Of a DNA stretch of 64,000 nt, positions 23,562-37,141 are shown piece by piece. The notes beneath the pieces were generated by a model, which saw only the letters and a program-made list of their open reading frames with translations, made no database searches and was not told the DNA's origin. Numbering within the stretch: the stretch's first letter is position 1; each line of letters starts with the position of its first letter. The stretch is from Lycocorax pyrrhopterus obiensis (taxonomy: Eukaryota > Chordata > Aves > Passeriformes > Paradisaeidae), in the NCBI GenBank assembly GCA_014706295.1, contig JACSVZ010000006.1:24858629-24922628 (forward strand), read 5' to 3'. The position numbers and the translations under genes were made by a program.

Positions 23562-24587
23562 ATCTGGTTATTAAAATTATTTGAGACAAGCCTCTGCCCA
23601 AATTAAGGTGCAAATGAGACCATATAACAAAGCCAATAGTACAGATTTTTATTAACAGTAAAGGTGAGGTGGAGATAGAAAGAAATAGGAAAAGAAAGAG
23701 AAGGAACAAGAGTAGAAAGGTATAGAGTCACCACCAATTGGAGTCCTTGACAAGGCTTGAAATTTTGATGTGCATTGGTCAAAGTGACAATTGCAGACTG
23801 AATAACCTGTCAAGTTCTTGGGGAAATCCCATCACAGTGGTGGAGAAAATCCATGAAACATGAGGTTGGATGGGTTTATACTCACCAAGGTTCAGATGGG
23901 AGCCCCCAGGTGCCTCCCCTGTGGTGGGGAGTTTCACACTGAGTGCTGTGGATCATGAGGCATCTGAATGATGAAATGACACTTCAGGAGTCTTTGACAC
24001 CTTCTAAGATGTTACAGCTGCCTGTTACATCCCCGGTGGGGGAGTTATGGCAGCTGAGTTCACTTGAGTGAGGACAGAGACAGTACCCGCCTCGCAAGGT
24101 TTGCCCCTTTCCTTTATCTCGTTCAGCACCCAGCTGCAGCCGGCAGGGGTGTGCTCGCCCTCTCCACCTGGGCAGGTACTTTGCACATCGGCAGCTCGCC
24201 CCCTCAATGTTTGGGCCACCAGCATTCCAGTGTCTCTTCCGGTATCACTTGTGGATACGTTCTTCTCCCCAGACCTGGGATAACTGAAAAACAGAACAAC
24301 CTTTATCTTATCTCAAGTTCTTGGCACAGTCCAAATTCTAGTCAGTGGGCACATTCAGTGACAGGTGGGCTTCGGTGGTTGCAGATGAACAGCTGCTTCT
24401 TTGCAGTTCACTACAGTGGGCAAAAGTCCTCAGATTATGTTAAAGGTGCTTAAGCCATTAACCATTTCAATCTGTCACAGTCAACCAATTAAGTAATTAG
24501 GTACAATCTATCACAAGAATTAACAGTTCTGTAGTGACCTCTGCTTTCTTTGACCCTTCAAAGAAAGGAAGTTTAATGGAAGCTGCA
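23562..24587 (-). mobile_element. LTR-like element, copy 1 (right end uncertain)
   Basis: The left end is homologous to a second element at 25877: both share GTTATTAAAATT, GCCTCTGCC, GAGACCATA and a purine-rich AGATAGAAAG block. On the minus strand this reads as an LTR 3' half with an AATAAA signal at about 23655-23645, and a TATAAA lies upstream at about 23882-23876 in the correct order. The GC-richer 24060-24300 would be U3. The 5' end is unclear: TG...CA ends are possible at 24479 or at 24587, the latter with flanks TGATC/TGATA. No viral coding sequence is visible. Confidence 0.5.
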
Positions 24588-25876
24588 TGATATGCACACA
24601 GTAAAGGAAATAACTGGTTTTTATCATACAAGAGACACTGTGTTAATTATGCATCAACTAAGGGGATGCTTATGCCAAGGAAGAAGACATTAAAATTCCC
24701 TGTTAAGATTAGAAATAACTCTATGAGACAGGCATTAACACATTATGAAAGTGTGTGCAGACTGATAAAAATTATAGGAATGTACTCATGTATTTGTAAT
24801 ATAATGTGAAAAGATTTTTTTGTCTTAATAATTTAAATATGAAGAAAAAGGAGTGCAACCTATGATCTAACTTTTCAACTTGAAATTAAAAGAAGCTAAA
24901 GAGAAATCTACTTTTCTTAGTTGTAAATAATTGAATGTAAGGCACTTTTCTGAAAGCTAGGCTAGCTGTAAGATCTTTGTAAAAAGCTAGAAAATTATAA
25001 CATCTTAACTGAAAAATATTTTATATTTTCAACACCAAAACTCTCTAGTTAATAGTTTTCTTTGTCAGATTTTTGCCCTCCAGGCTGCTTGTGCAGGCTT
25101 GGGTTTTGCAAGGTATCCTGACAGCACAGAGCACCTCAATGAATCAGGTACGTAAGAAGAGGTATGAACTGCATTAATGACTGCTTCAGAACATGCTACC
25201 ACTTCAAAGTGCAGGCAACTTTGCTTCCCCTCCCACACCAGATGACATATCATAGAGCAAAACTGAAAAGCACTATTGATGAAAGCACCGTTTTATATCT
25301 CTATGATTTTTTTTCCCATTAATTTACTTTTATTCCTGGGGGACAGCTGCCTAGATCACAGTCCTCCCCAAGAACAGTGCTGTCATAACTTCAAAAGTAG
25401 TCAGGAAGCTTTGAACTTTAGAAACAGTTATTTCCTTCTTAGGAGACCATGAACAAAGATTAAAGAAATAATAAATTATTAGAATTTATAGCACCTATTA
25501 CAGTCTCACAGAAAAGTAAGATTTTTTGAATATGAAATACAACAGCAAAACCAAGTTTATCTCCACACTGACATACTGAACAATGGACTTCTGATTACAT
25601 GCACACAAACACATCCACAGTGTCATGGTTCAATGCTTTCTCCATCTTCTTTCTGCTCTGGGTGACAAAACTCATCAGGAAGGAAAAAAAATCCTGACAT
25701 AGTATTTAATCTCTTCTTAAATTCCTCACTTGGCTTCTTCTGTCTTGAAGACTTGCCAATACATATGAACTTGGGCAAAAGCCAAGGCAAAATGATGTGT
25801 TTGTCAAAGAAATGGTATTTCTGCAGAATGCCTTCTCACCATGAATGGATATAATTGTCCTCAGCAAACTTTAAAG
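24588..25876. other. AT-rich sequence between two related LTR-like elements
   Basis: No gene and no viral coding traces are seen, which argues against this being the inside of a provirus bounded by the two LTR-like copies. Confidence 0.55.
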
Positions 25877-26430
25877 ATCCAGTTATTAAAATTGTTAGAG
25901 AGATGCCTCTGCCTAAATTACACGAGACCATAGACAGAAGTCAACAGTAGGGATTTTACTTAAAAGTAAATGTGAGGTAGAGGGACAGAGAGATAGAAAG
26001 GAATAGAAAAAGAGGAGTGGGCGAGAGAAAGAGAGTGACAGAGAGACAGAAATTGCTTCAGATGATAAACAAATGGTTCAGGTGATAGATAGCTATGTAA
26101 TTATGATAAGACCTATCTCCGTTGACTGAGGGAATCTACTTAGGTCACTGAGGGCTAACTTAGATTAGACAGTCTGTTTGATCGCTAAAAAGGGAGATAG
26201 GTCCCATCCTAAATATAGATTTTGTCACTTAACGCTACACTAAAAGTCTGTGGTTGGAAGTGCAGGAGTTAGAAGCCATTACCTGTGTGACCAGTCGCAT
26301 GGAAGGTGCTTGGCCCCAGTGGCACAATGAGGAGTCTGTTCCTTCGTCAAACATGAAGCTGTATTTACAGGTACCACCATAGCGACTGCTCTCCTTTGGG
26401 CTCAAGGGCACTTTGACATTAGTGTATGAT
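25877..26430 (-). mobile_element. LTR-like element, copy 2 (right end uncertain)
   Basis: The first 120 or so bases align with copy 1 at about 70% by eye, including the GTTATTAAAATT start, GCCTCTGCC and the AGATAGAAAGGAATAG block. The upstream (U3) portion is not similar to copy 1, so this is a different subfamily or a heavily diverged copy. The purine-rich run at 25975-26055 is longer than in copy 1. The right end cannot be placed. Confidence 0.45.
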
Positions 26431-26620
26431 TGGCTCTAATGCAAAGCCCAGACTACCATCCCATCATGGTAGGGATGAATGGATCCATGGGCCATATTTT
26501 TCAGTTGTTTTAGGGAAAACCAACAGGGAGATTTTGCAGGTAATTTCCCCATTTGCATTCAGTTCAATTTGTACTGCCGAACCAAGTATAAACAAAGAAT
26601 GCGACTATAATTGTAATTTA

Positions 26621-26810
26621 ATCATAGAATCATTTATGTTGGAAAAGAACTTTAAGATTATCAAGTCCAACTCTTAACCCAACACTGCCAAGCCCACCAC
26701 TGAACCATATCCGTAAGTTCCACATCTACACATCTTTTAAATCTCTCCAAGGATTGTGAGTCCACCACTTCCCTGGGCAGCCTATTCTAGTTCTTGATCA
26801 TGCGTTGAAC
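26621..26810 (-). mobile_element. CR1 LINE 3' fragment
   Basis: The plus strand begins ATCATAGAATCATTTATGTT and continues GGAAAAGAACTTTAAGATTATCAAG, the reverse complement of a CR1 3' end. The CCACTTCCCTGGGCAGCCT block follows at 26763-26781. It is about 190 bp and truncated soon after that block. No coding remains. Confidence 0.9.
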
Positions 26811-28550
26811 TACACTTGTTTTGATGATTTTGAACTTGTAAGGCATCCCAATTGTGCAAGCAAAATTTTGTTCGCTCTAAAGAAGACAGGACCATTTGCA
26901 TAAATACGTTTTTAAGGCAGACCAAATCCTGATGCTTTTCATTGTGGCTAGTGCTTCCATACTTCATTAACATTGAAGGATTCAGCGAGACTCCCCAGAT
27001 ATATTCAGCCTATAAAGTGCCACAAATGAAAGAGTTACTGCTTTTCCTTGAGAACTTAAACATGCTTTTCCAACATAATTTCATCCTTATCTGGTTTGAT
27101 TTACGGATACCTCACTGAGCCCGGCCAGACGTTGGGAAAGGTCAAGATAATCCGTAATTAGAAACAATTAAAGAGAAAGGGAAGCCGGTTGTCCTACTTA
27201 GAGCAACAGAGTGGCAAGCCATTGGTATTTTTATTTGCACTGTGTGTCTTACACAGAGGTTTCAAAGGAAAGAAGGAAGGACTGTGTGGTACCTTACAAG
27301 GGACAGCCTCGGGATATGTGAGCAATGCTTCAGATTGGCTTTCTTTGTAATTTGAGAAAGAAAATAGGATAAAGGATGGGATGGGATGAAAATAGAAAAA
27401 GGATGTGTACCTTTTCCTTTTCTTCCCCACCCACTTTAGTACTTAGTCTTGTCATTCTCAAAGGTGAACAGTTTTAAAGATTTGATTTACATTTTTACAT
27501 GTTGATTGTCACCCACTGAAATAACAGAAGTATCATGTCAAGCTCAAGTTTGTGAAATGACTGAATGTAGTAAAAGCAGAGTTCTCTGCCTCTGAAGCAC
27601 CGACTTGTGGGCTGGAATTCAGGAGTTGTCTGTCCTTTTTGTTGGCCTCCCAGATGATGCAAAGTTTAATACTTTTGTGCTTTGCTTTGCTCATCTGAGC
27701 AGTGCTTACCTCCTTTGCAGTTGCATTGAGCTCCAGTGGAGATACCTCCATTCAGGAGCTGTCACCTATAGTTTTAATTTCTTCTGTAAGATTCCACCTT
27801 AGCTATATTATCTCAATTTCCTTATCTCATCTGTTTCTCTCCAACATACAGTATTTGATTCTTCCACAATTTAATACACCAGAGAAGGCATTCTGCAAAT
27901 TTGCCTCAAATCTGCACTCAAGAGTTCTGCACAACTTAGCCCATTCCCGGTGCCTTTGAATCAGTATTGCTTTGGTATCAAACTCAAAGCAAAGCACCAG
28001 GACAACAATTTATTTTATGAGGAGCCTCTTATCACAAAGAAGCTTGATTTCTTTTTTCCCAACTTCCCTTAATATAGGCAGCAGCTACAGTTTCTTATGA
28101 GTTTCATGAACCTGAAAGAACCTCTTGGACTTCTTCCAGGAGGCAAGGACATAGCCAAAGAAAGCATCAAAGTCTATCTGAATTTGTTTTTATCTAGCAC
28201 AGAGCTAAGTTTCTATTTAATATAAGTAAATGGTAAGTTTCTGTTGAGTCCAATGACACCAGGATTTTGCCTATATAGCTCAGAATTCTGTCTTAAAGTG
28301 CTCCTTCCAGCCAACAGAAGTGTGAAAATGTTATTCACATGTCCACTTTCAAAGAGACAGAAATTCCTTCACAATTAATTGCTTATTATAGAATCTCTTC
28401 TACATGAATAGAAAGGAACCATTCCATATTATTGAAAGCTTTTCCTTCTATTGGTGTGCAAATATATTCAGAAATATACATAAATTGCACTGTTTTCTGA
28501 AATAATATTTCTTGTTTGGAAAAAAATTTTACAGTCTTCAATTATTTATT
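26811..28550. other. Unique sequence, no gene seen
   Basis: No gene or known repeat recognised. Frames at 27194-27430, 27533-27751 (minus) and 27605-27959 (plus) overlap and have no domains. Confidence 0.62.
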
Positions 28551-29071
28551 TCACAGAATCACAGAATGGGTTAGGTTGGAAGGGACCACAGTGGGTCATC
28601 TGGTCCAGCCTCCATGCTCAGGAAAGGTCATCCCAGAGCACATGACACAGGATTGTGTCCAGATGGTTCTTGAATATGTCCAGTGAGGGAGACTCTACCC
28701 CCTCTGTGAGAAATCTGTTCCAGTGTGTGGTCACCCACATGATAAAGTTCTTCCTCATGTTCGGGTGGAATTTCCTGTGCATCAGTTTCTGCCCGCTGCC
28801 TCATGTCCTATTGCTTGGCATCACTTAGAAGAGCCTGGCTCCATCCACTTAACACCCTCCTTTCAGATACTTATAGACATTGATGAGGTTCCATCTCAGT
28901 TGTCTCACCTCAAGGCTGAACAGGCCCAGCTCACTCAGCCTGCTCTTGTAATAGAGGTGCTCCTGCCCCTTACTCATTTTTTGCGGCCCTCCTCTGGACT
29001 CACTCCAGGAGCTACGTCTCTTTCGTACTGAGGAGCCCCCAGCTAGACACAGCACTCCAGATGAAGCCTCC
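28551..29071 (-). mobile_element. CR1 LINE 3' fragment with ORF2 tail
   Basis: The plus strand starts TCACAGAATCACAGAATGGG, the reverse of the CR1 tail repeat, and continues through the conserved blocks for about 520 bp. A minus-strand frame ending at 28849 keeps the end of the CR1 reverse-transcriptase protein, with SELGLFSLE and YKYLKG, conserved in CR1 ORF2. Frameshifts break the rest. It is one of the longer CR1 pieces here, 5'-truncated and inactive. Confidence 0.93.
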
Positions 29072-32000
29072 CTTCACCTTAACTCACACTGTTATCATTA
29101 GGATGAGAAAATATATATGCAGAGAGGTTTAAAATTCCCTATTTCTAACAAAGCCAGTTTTAACTGGGATGGAACTAATTATGCAAATATGTTGTACCAG
29201 ATCCACTGCTAAAAAGACAGCAGATAAAAAAGTCAAAGCGGGATCACACATATTTTTTGGTGTTTAGACAGACAACAGATTTTTCTAAGTCTCTTTGGAC
29301 AGCATAACCAATTTGAATTGTGAAAATATACAGAGTTACCTTTTCTACTTGATTAATAATTTCAACCCCTTCTGGAAAACAAGACAGTGGTTGGTCCTGT
29401 ACCTACATTCCCTGCATGTTGTATATTAATTTCTACTATGGCTATATTTAAGGATGAATCCTTCAAACTGCTGTCCTGTGGCATGATGTGCTACTGGCAC
29501 TTCTCTTATTACTGCAAGCCAACCCTATAAATGTTTTATAATCCTCTCTTCTTCAGCAAAAAGCAGGAAGTTAAATTGTGTTTGGAAAAGCCACTGTGTA
29601 GGCTGAGCTCTAAAGAATGTTAATAGGAGTGGACCATCCTGCCAGTAGTACCACTAGAGGCAGGATTTCAAACAGCCAAAGGGAAACCAGGATACTTACC
29701 TTACTAGAAACCAGTAATCACTTTTAGGGTTTAATATTTAATTACGAAAAAGTGTCAATCAATAACCGGGTCCTCCCTGTGCTATACAGAGAATTCTGCC
29801 TGGCAAAACTAAATCTGAAGTTAAAGCTCTTGTCTTGCCCAAGTGAATTCTGAGTCTAATTGTTGGAGGTTATGAAACCACTGCTCAAAATGCCATGAAT
29901 AATTCAAAACATATATTTGTTTGCAGCAAGAAGGCCAGAAGCAAGAGTTTCCCAATTGCTTTTGCAATTTTCCATAAAGCACACCTGACTTTGTCAGGAG
30001 ATAACACAAGGAGATAAAATTTACTGTCTCTGACTTTTCAGTTCCCTTTTACATCTGGAATGAGATTTCCATATCCTCTAACCCAGAAGAGTGCTGCTAC
30101 TTGGCTTGAGATTTAAAACTGGAAATTCTGAATTATCTTGATTATATAATCTCTGGTTTCAGAGGTGGTGCTACGCTGCTTTATTCTTCTAGGTGAAGCT
30201 GTAGTCCCAACCACTGAAGAAGCCTCTTCTAGCTTTACTAACTACAGCCTCAGTGTCAGTCTGAAAAGGTGTCACCATTGTGCAGACATCTGAATTCTCC
30301 AAGCAATTCAAACCAAAGTTCCCCTGATGTAACTCTGTATCCTGCTGTGGGAGGGAGAAACAGCAAAGAATAGCACCTTGGGAGCAGAGCTGGCAGTGAT
30401 CACTTGCTCACTTCCTAATCAGCTATGAATAGATGCCCTTACATAAGGTGAGTAAAGGAGTGGAAAGACATACATTAAACACATTCTGGGAACAAGGTGT
30501 ATGTCAGACAAGGCTGCAAAAGCTAAACTTTGTTTCCCAGTAGTCTTCTGAGAATGTACATTAAAAGCGTGCTACAGGCAGCTCTGAAACTTGTCCAGAA
30601 ACAATTTACAGCATCTCAGCCCACGGGGAGAGAAGACAGTGAAGAAAAAAATCTCTGCACTGCACAAAGACAGGCTGACTCTGACTGTACCATGCTAAAA
30701 ATATGGGTAAAGCTGTAGGGTAAAATATGGGTAAAGACTGTATTTCAAAATTAATTTTTTTACCTGTAAAAGCTAGAATTGCTTGCAGAATACCAGTGTC
30801 ATTAGAATAGACTTTCTCTGTACAGGTGCAGCAAATAACCTGTGATTTCCTGAATCAAGCAAAAAGAATGAAGGCTGGTTAGTAAAAATTAGATAATCTT
30901 CAATGAGGTCTTTTGTTATGAGGAAGATTTGATAGTGAAAAAATCCGTATTCATTATATGAAATAGAAAAAAAAGTAATCGAGTGTCCATAATAATTTTA
31001 TTATTGTACAAAAAAATAGGAAATGTGAAATCAGTGCTTTGCCAATGTTGTAATTTTTTACCAACCTTAATACATCATTGTCATTCATTTAGGATGAGAA
31101 CAAAGATACATAAATTTAGTCCAACAGTTTGTCATTACATATTTTTTTTCAAGGGATGGGAGGCATTCTGTCAGGTCTTTCATTCTGCCACTCTTCTACT
31201 GATTTAGATTCGCTTTCTTTCAGATTGTATTCTCATATTTGAAGCCTTTTCAATGAGAGGAATGAAATAAGGGACCCTCCTCTGCTTTTCCAAAAATAGT
31301 GTCCAGGAGCAAGGGAATGGAAATCTTGGATGTGAGGCATATGCAAATATATTTGTGAATTTATTCATTGCTCTCTGAAGTTGAGGTGTATATACTCAGT
31401 GAATATATTTTTCTGTACATTTTGGAAAGGATAAACGTTTGTCCTTTTCTTCTTGTTTACTTCTTAGCTTTTCATTAAATATTTATTGAAACGAGGATCT
31501 AAGGATCCATTTCAGAAATAGATTTTCTTTTGACTAATTTCATGGTCATTTGAATTTTTTTGAGCAAAGACTTCAGCTCACTAGAAACTAGTTTGCAAGT
31601 TATAATTTCATCTTCAGTAACTGATGTACTTCACTTGTTAAAGCTGTCTTAGGATCTTAATATCTATCCTCTTTATTTTTGATATGCTTATCATATAATC
31701 AAAAGTAATGGTCCAAAGTCAAATTTGTTGAAGACGCATTGCTAGTAAGTACTTTACTATAAGCTACACTGATTACATTTACCTCTGAAATCAATGATTT
31801 CAGAATCTGGAGGATAAAATGCAAAAGACATGAAGGCAATGAAAGTGATAATGATATTTATACTGAGGTTGAGTGGGCATGCAAATAATTTTACAAACAT
31901 GTGGCACACACAGGAGATCTTCCAACCAGAGCCTGATCTTTTCAGGCAGGGTTCTGGTGAATTTATTTTAAATCTATTTGGCCTTTAAATTCAGGCTTCA

Positions 32001-32690
32001 GTGCTATTTATCTAATTTCATGCAATTAGAAGAGTTGCTTATATTAGACTTATGACCACCCTAGACTCCTTTAACAGTCAATGGAAAAAATAAATACCTC
32101 TAGACTACATTTTAGCTCATCAGACTTCACAGTTTTCCTTTGGATATGCCTCTTCCTCTGCCTTCCTAGCAATGGAGGGGGTCTGAGGAGACAATAATCC
32201 TGTCTCCTCAGTACTTTACTGCAGTGGAATTATCCCAGGCTCCTTGTAGAAGTGGGAGCTTGTCCAAGCTTGATGGAAGGTGTCCAAAAATAACATCAGA
32301 GTAAATATTTGGAGTCTAAAATTGAATCTCATTGGAAGAAACAGCTTTATTTTGGTCTGTGATTTGCACGTACACCATTCTAAAAACCATTCTTGAGTCA
32401 GAAATGCCCTAAGTTATGTTGTAATTATTATTATTATTCTGGTAATGAATAAAGTTGAAAATCACTGTTGCCATATTTCTTCTCTTACCACATTTCATGG
32501 TAGATTTTGTCATTTGATTGCAGAGTAAATATCCAGTAGTGTCAGTCTAATGGTAAGATAATCGCTACAAATATTACAAAGTAAATAGAGCCAGCGTCAG
32601 TCACCTTGTAATAATTCTTGGACCTACCAAGCTTTTTACCAAGTAAGTTGCAGGAACCTGCAATTATCTCACCACCTTTTCCCTTGCTTC
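29072..32690. other. AT-rich unique sequence with one strong hairpin
   Basis: No gene supported. It holds the perfect 11-bp inverted repeat at 32183-32211 listed separately. Confidence 0.62.
32183..32211. repeat. Perfect 11-bp inverted repeat (hairpin)
   Basis: CTGAGGAGACA and TGTCTCCTCAG pair perfectly around the 7-base loop ATAATCC. No T-run follows on either strand, and no gene abuts it, so a transcription terminator role is not indicated. Confidence 0.75.
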
Positions 32691-32775
32691 ATTTCTGTTT
32701 CATCAAGGACAGAATTCAAAATCACCTTCTCTACTTCTAAACTCTTCATGGTCTCTTTACACTTTTGCTACTTGC
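32690..32775 (+). mobile_element. Weak L2-type LINE trace
   Basis: The plus strand at 32708-32760 reads GACAGAATTCAAAATCACC and then a TTCTCTACTTCTAAACTCTTC segment. Translated, RTEFKITFSTSKLF resembles the RI-FKILL-TYKAL block of L2-clade reverse transcriptase, which lies just after the motif seen at 8.5 kb. Only about 70 bases match convincingly, so this could be chance. Confidence 0.4.
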
Positions 32776-35700
32776 TCCCCCAATGTCTCCCTCTTTGTGC
32801 AAAAGCCCAGTCTTTTTTGTCCTCTCCATTTGACTGCACACATCAGGATGAGACAGTGACTTCTCTGACTTGTCATATTAACATTTACAAATGCAAACAT
32901 CTGCATTTTCATTTCTCTTTTTTAGGTAACCATCCAAGCGTAAATAAATCACTGCTCAAGTTCATGCTCTGAGAAGACAGAAATCCATTAAGGATGTTTC
33001 CTTTCATAGTAAGAGGATAAATAGTGCTGTGTAGAGACTTCTGCACTTTGACAAGAAAAGACTAGCCCTCTCTTAGTGTAATTCCTCCTAGTGTGGGCTT
33101 TGAGACCATTTTAATTTTTGTTATGTCTATACCTAGGATTTTCATATCTAGTTGTCAAGAAAAAAAAACTGCCTCTGCCCTACTTCCACCTGCTTATACA
33201 TTTCTCTTTCACCTGTTTATGCCACAATTTTTCACTAATATTTTGCCTCATATGTTCTTATCTTTTCTATGCCTTATCTGATAGGTAGGTGTCTGATGTC
33301 TGAGGCAAACAATTCAATAATTAAAAACAAACAAACAAACAAACCTAAGAAAACCAAACCAAGCCACAAAGAAAACAAAATACCCAAAACCTAAATGCCC
33401 AGAAATCCACTTTCCTCCCCCCAAACAGCTTTGTTATTAGTGGTTATGCTCTCTTTGTATTTTCCCTACCTGCCCCATGACGTTCATCCAGATCCGCCTC
33501 TGCTCCAGTTTGCTTAAAGTGGTTGTGTAATCTGACTGCTCCTTGCAAGAAAAAGAAGTACTGTAAAAATCCACAGCAAATAGGTATAGAAGATGAGCAG
33601 GATCACCCCAGTTCATCCCTTTTTGGGCCTCTGCAGCCAGTACTAACTCTTATATGGCTACAGAATCAGAAAGATTCAGGCCATGGGAAGGGCTTAAGTC
33701 CCTTCAAAAACCAGCAAAACCAGAGTAATTGAAGACATATACTTGTAATTTTCTATGGTTGAGATAAGACTGGCCCCAAGTATTTGATTCAAGAAACATC
33801 AAATTAACTCTTATCCAAATTTTTATCATTTCATTAACTTTCTCTTACAGTGATTTTGGTATCTTTTGGAATGGGCAGATTCTGGTCTCTGTAAGATTAA
33901 TTCATTTCTACAATAACACTAATTAAAATATTAATCCGTACTGGAGTTCTGCACTTCACGTTAGAGACTCCTTTGCTTTTGATGGCAAGCTGTTTGTGAC
34001 TACTTGGGTATCTGACAGAGTTTGCACTTTCATAGATTTGAAATTATTGCCCTTGACTTCCACATATTTTTTTCAACTCAGTTGCTCTTAGTTATCTCTC
34101 ATCTGGTCTATGCATAAATTAGCAATAGGTCATGATAGAATTTGGCAAAACATACTATAAAGAGCAGAAATTTACCTCCCATGGTTAAGATTCAGGAACA
34201 ATAAGTAAATTGTGGTCAAAGGGTCTAGCAGTAGGAAAAAAATTTGGACTCTACAACAAAATATGTATCCTTCCAGTATTGCTTTTAGCATTGATTTTGC
34301 AGGTAGTATCTCAGAAGATGGAGATAGATTTTACTTCTAATTTACCTCAGAATATAGTCCCATATTAAAGAAAAATGTGCAAAGGAAGATTATGGGCTTC
34401 ACTGGCTTTAGAGTGGTGCAAAACTCTTTAAACCTGCAATGGAAGTTCCCAGCAGCAGTTAATGTTAGTCAGGGTGGCCTCCTGGCAGGTAAAATGACAG
34501 CTGGACTCCTTTTGCTACTGCACAGCTAACAAATCTCGACCTTTGTTTCACTCACACATCCCACATAAGCTTTTTCTTTCAAAAGGCTATGTGTCTTTTT
34601 ATCACTTTTCTTGAGCAATGCTATGGCTTAAAATATAAAGATATTAAACAAGCTGCTGATCCTGTTATACCATAGGGAATATTCAAATGCTGCTATTTGA
34701 ATCACAGTCTGAAGCTCATTTGGTTGATTTCTGCACCTTTGGTGCCAAGAGGTATTGTTGTAAGAAAGCATCTTCACCTTCTCTCTCAGTGGGGGTTGCT
34801 GAAAACAGATTTCTTTCCATAAGGAATCACCTCCTTTGTGCTGCAGCTGAAGAACAGTGTTGAACTAGTGCCAGACAGGAAAACAGACAACAAAGAGCAA
34901 CACACCTGAAGAAGCTGAAAACCGTCTCCTTTCTTACCATGACAGAGAATTGCAGTCAGTCAAGAGAGAACGGACACAGTCCCACAGTAGTTTAACTCTG
35001 GGTTTACACAGTGGTTTAACACAGAAATTTAACACTGGCTTGTTTCTGTGTGGGAAGTTACCAGTACTTGGGTAACACCTGATCAATATGGGGAAGGTCA
35101 GCAGTGTCTGAGGAATGCCTTCTGGATCTTAGACCTAAGCCTCAGAATCACTGTCCATGGGAAGTCAAGACCGCTTTGCTCTTCACTACTTCAACACATT
35201 TTGTTTTCAATGGTTCAAAAATCCAACTTCCATCAGTTCCTTCAGAAAATTATTCCAGAGACTGATGCCCACCAGGCTGAGGGGTATCTGTGATCTCTCT
35301 GTCATTTTTGTCCTTGCCGACATTTTTCTTTCAGTTTAAAGAGGAAGAGCAATGGCTGAATTACTTCACTACCATATATATGCCCTCATTTGTAGCTCAT
35401 TTCTATGGCCATGAAGAAGCTTTTTGACACCCTTAAGTAGTAGGAAAGAAAACATTTGCAGCCATTAACAAACGCAGCATTTAATGACATTATAAGCCTG
35501 CCTGATCAGAGCCCTTTACTGGGTATTGGATTGCTTGTTGAAAGTCAATTTTACAACAAAATAAACACCGGCATGACATAAATTTTACTAGTTTATTTTT
35601 CACATGTAGTTATATGCCATATTACTCCTCAGGGGTGAAAAACATAATGTGTGCAAATGAATTTAGATACACAACAACTGATTTTCCAGTGACGATATAA

Positions 35701-37141
35701 TTAAGGCTATAAAAGACAGCCTATATGTAACAGCTACTGCGGAGCCCCTCACATGCTCATATATACACAACAACTGTATTTTTTTTCTTATTTTGCTGTA
35801 ACACTTGTCTTTTTGTAAAACAAGCAAACTACACAGTGTCTAAAAAATTTCTAAAAGACTGAGAAGCACAATAATTAGACTGCTGACTAAAATTTTGCAT
35901 TAGAGAAAAAGAAACATTGCTAAATCAAAATATGTCCTATTTGTTTGATATAAGTACTTGTTTTCAATACAGATACGTGGACATCATGGGAACAAAGTGA
36001 GTAGCTTTAGCACTTTAGTTTTCAGTTCCTTTTCAAGACGATCACCTGTTTTCCTAAGCAAGTGCCTATTAGAGTCCCTCTGGTTCCTGAACAAAATGTT
36101 CATCCACTGTGGCTTCACTTGGGATAAAAACAGTGCCAAGGAGGCACAGTACATGATTTTCTTTTGCATCAAGGGTGGCTTCACTGCATTGCTTTTTTTT
36201 TACTGCAACCAGAGGAATTGACTACGTGTTGCAATTAAAGGCACCACTCAACTTTCTGCTCTCCTTGTTCACCTGAGAAAGCAGAAGATAAGTGGTGGTG
36301 GCTTTATAGCAGCAGGTCAGAGAGAGAGAGCTGCTGAGGACTATAAGCACGAAAGTGGAAGAAGAGGGGATGAACATACCCAAGCATCAGGAGCTGAGCT
36401 CCATCACTGAAAATAAAGCTGAGCTATTTTATAATACATTTTGGAATCCATGAATAAGAATGTTTAAACCAGTACTTTAAACAGGCGCAGTAGGTTAACA
36501 TTAATAAATTGAACTTCCCTCTGCAGTGTGAAGCAAACAACTATTTAAGCAGATATTTGGAGGCGCTTTTTACTCCAGTTTAGTGTGTAAAATTTCATAG
36601 ATTTCTCTGAGAATTTTGATTCTTAAAAAACAAGAACAAACCAAAAAGATAGACAATTTGAAGCAGAAGAAAAGGATATTACTTCCCTTCAGTCTTTTTT
36701 TACATAAGACGTGCATTTATAACAGTTAATAATCCAGGCTGGTCCATAGAATCCTGTTAAATTTCTTTCCCAGTACAAAACCGCATTTTCTGGCAAAAAA
36801 AAAATAGATATTTTGATATTATGTTAGAAAATCAAGTAACTCAGAAATGAAGCACTTGAAATTTTGTATGAGAATATGAAATATTTTATCCGAAAGCCAA
36901 AAAAATTCAACTCAAATATTTATATTTTCTGCTGTGTGTTGTGCTTTCTAATTCAACTGTAGCTCATAAGTCACACGTCCCCCATCTTCATTGAGAGGAG
37001 ATAAACAGATGAATAACGTAAGACGGAGTCAGGCTGGAGAGACCACCAAAATGGCAGAATGGGATTGTAAATCTTGAAGCAATAATTATAACTTTATAAT
37101 ACAACATACTTTATAATAACTTTATAATTATAATAAAATTT
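32776..37141. other. AT-rich unique sequence, no gene seen
   Basis: Includes an (AAAC)n run at 33325-33344. No other repeat families or domains recognised. Confidence 0.62.
33325..33344 (+). repeat. (AAAC)5 microsatellite
   Basis: Five AAAC units within A-rich sequence. Confidence 0.85.

Noticed and set aside
23562..26430. A single provirus bounded by two LTRs
   Set aside because: The two copies differ in U3, and the 1.3 kb between them shows no gag, pol or env traces.
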